Shown here in pieces: positions 13,575-13,911 of a stretch of DNA of 13,911 bases (position 1 is the first letter of the stretch; each line of letters opens with the position of its first letter). Under the pieces are notes generated by a model. That model saw nothing but the letters and a program-made list of their open reading frames with translations. It was not told the origin of the DNA and searched no databases. Source of the stretch: Pseudomonadota bacterium (GTDB taxonomy: Bacteria; Pseudomonadota; Alphaproteobacteria; Caulobacterales; Caulobacteraceae); assembly GCA_023433585.1 (NCBI GenBank), contig JAEZCL010000317.1, positions 1 to 13,911 on the forward strand, given 5' to 3'. The translations under genes were made by a program, and so were the position numbers.

Positions 13575-13871
13575 ATGACCATTCGCTCAATCCCGCTGAT
13601 CGCCGTCGCCGCCCTGGCGCTGAGCGCCGCCGCCTGCACCCAGGCGGAGCAGCAGCAGGCCGAACAGGATGCAGCCGAGGCCGGAGACCGGATCGAGGAA
13701 GGCGCGGCGGAACTGGGCGAACGGATCGAAGCCGGCGCCGCCGAGGCTGCGCGCGGGGTGGAGTCCGCCGCCTCCGACGCCGCCGCGCATCTTGAAGACA
13801 ATCAGCGCGAGGCCGCCGCCGAAGGCCGCCCCGGCGCCGTCGACCCAGACACCGGCGCACGGGTGGAATGA
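13575..13871 (+). CDS. Small repeat-rich lipoprotein
   Basis: A 98-residue protein with the excellent ribosome-binding site AAGGAGGG before ATG 13575. The signal sequence MTIRSIPLIAVAALALSAAA precedes C21, a plausible lipidation site. The mature part is Ala/Glu-rich and can be read as four 11-residue repeats at residues 28-71: QAEQDAAEAGD, RIEEGAAELGE, RIEAGAAEAAR, GVESAASDAAA. This spacing favours a long amphipathic helix, as in apolipoprotein- or LEA-like stress proteins. The tail GRPGAVDPDTGARVE looks flexible. Low complexity makes family assignment unreliable. It lies 64 nt after the DUF5694-like gene on the same strand and ends at a hairpin. Confidence 0.85.
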   Translation: MTIRSIPLIAVAALALSAAACTQAEQQQAEQDAAEAGDRIEEGAAELGERIEAGAAEAARGVESAASDAAAHLEDNQREAAAEGRPGAVDPDTGARVE

Positions 13872-13883
13872 TCGAATCTTCTC

Positions 13884-13911
13884 CTCCCCATTCGCGAAGG
13901 CGGATGGGGAG
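13884..13911 (+). terminator. Hairpin after the small lipoprotein gene (window edge)
   Basis: CTCCCCATTCGC and GCGGATGGGGAG form a 12-bp stem with one G-T wobble and the tetraloop GAAG, starting 13 nt after the stop. The sequence ends at the stem, so the expected T-tract cannot be seen. Confidence 0.65.

Overview
The window looks like chromosomal DNA of a Caulobacteraceae bacterium, probably Brevundimonas or a close relative. This rests on the very high GC, the protein families (PhaR, an IPNS-like oxygenase with an IQPVS N-terminus, the Lhr/PdeM repair pair), a CtrA-like TTAACCAT box and GANTC sites. The genus is an inference from remembered family features, not from a search. I see no phage, IS element, CRISPR array or rRNA. 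The window is mostly ordinary core and accessory housekeeping genes separated by short palindromic repeats.

Layout. 1-580 (-): N-terminal third of an ArnT-like membrane glycosyltransferase, running off the left edge through a 23-nt poly-G run. 835-1263 (+): four-helix membrane protein with a CtrA-like box upstream. 1311-1379 (-): possible 22-aa membrane peptide. 1471-2462 (-): phaR, the polyhydroxyalkanoate (PHA) regulator, translationally coupled to a small conserved gene of unknown role. 2540-3244 (-): hemolysin III family membrane protein. 3392-4570 (+): acetyl-CoA acetyltransferase, which makes the acetoacetyl-CoA precursor of PHB; phaB and phaC are not in the window. 4787-4963 (-): 58-aa single-helix protein. 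5102-5770 (-): OmpA-domain lipoprotein with a good terminator. 5887-6894 (+): 2OG-Fe(II)/IPNS-like oxygenase. 6895-7250: no convincing gene.

7423-10550 (-): pdeM and an Lhr-type helicase overlapping by 4 nt, part of the ligase-associated DNA damage response module; its ligase and exonuclease are not adjacent. 10551-10740: paired hairpin repeats that bury the helicase Shine-Dalgarno sequence. 10801-11784 (-): WYL-domain regulator in the same orientation, a plausible but unproven controller of the repair genes. 11871-12122 (+): 83-aa hypothetical. 12219-12295 (+): tRNA-Met(CAT) with its promoter. 12410-13510 (+): exported DUF5694-like protein. 13575-13871 (+): small lipoprotein built of 11-residue repeats, followed by a hairpin at the window end.

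Two ~144-bp copies of a palindromic intergenic repeat (4629-4772 and 7251-7394) lie in the spaces downstream of rightward genes and beyond the ends of leftward genes. The most interesting items are this repeat, the hairpin over the helicase ribosome-binding site, the incomplete repair module behind a WYL regulator, and the altered motifs in the glycosyltransferase. I did not find a clearly new multi-gene system.
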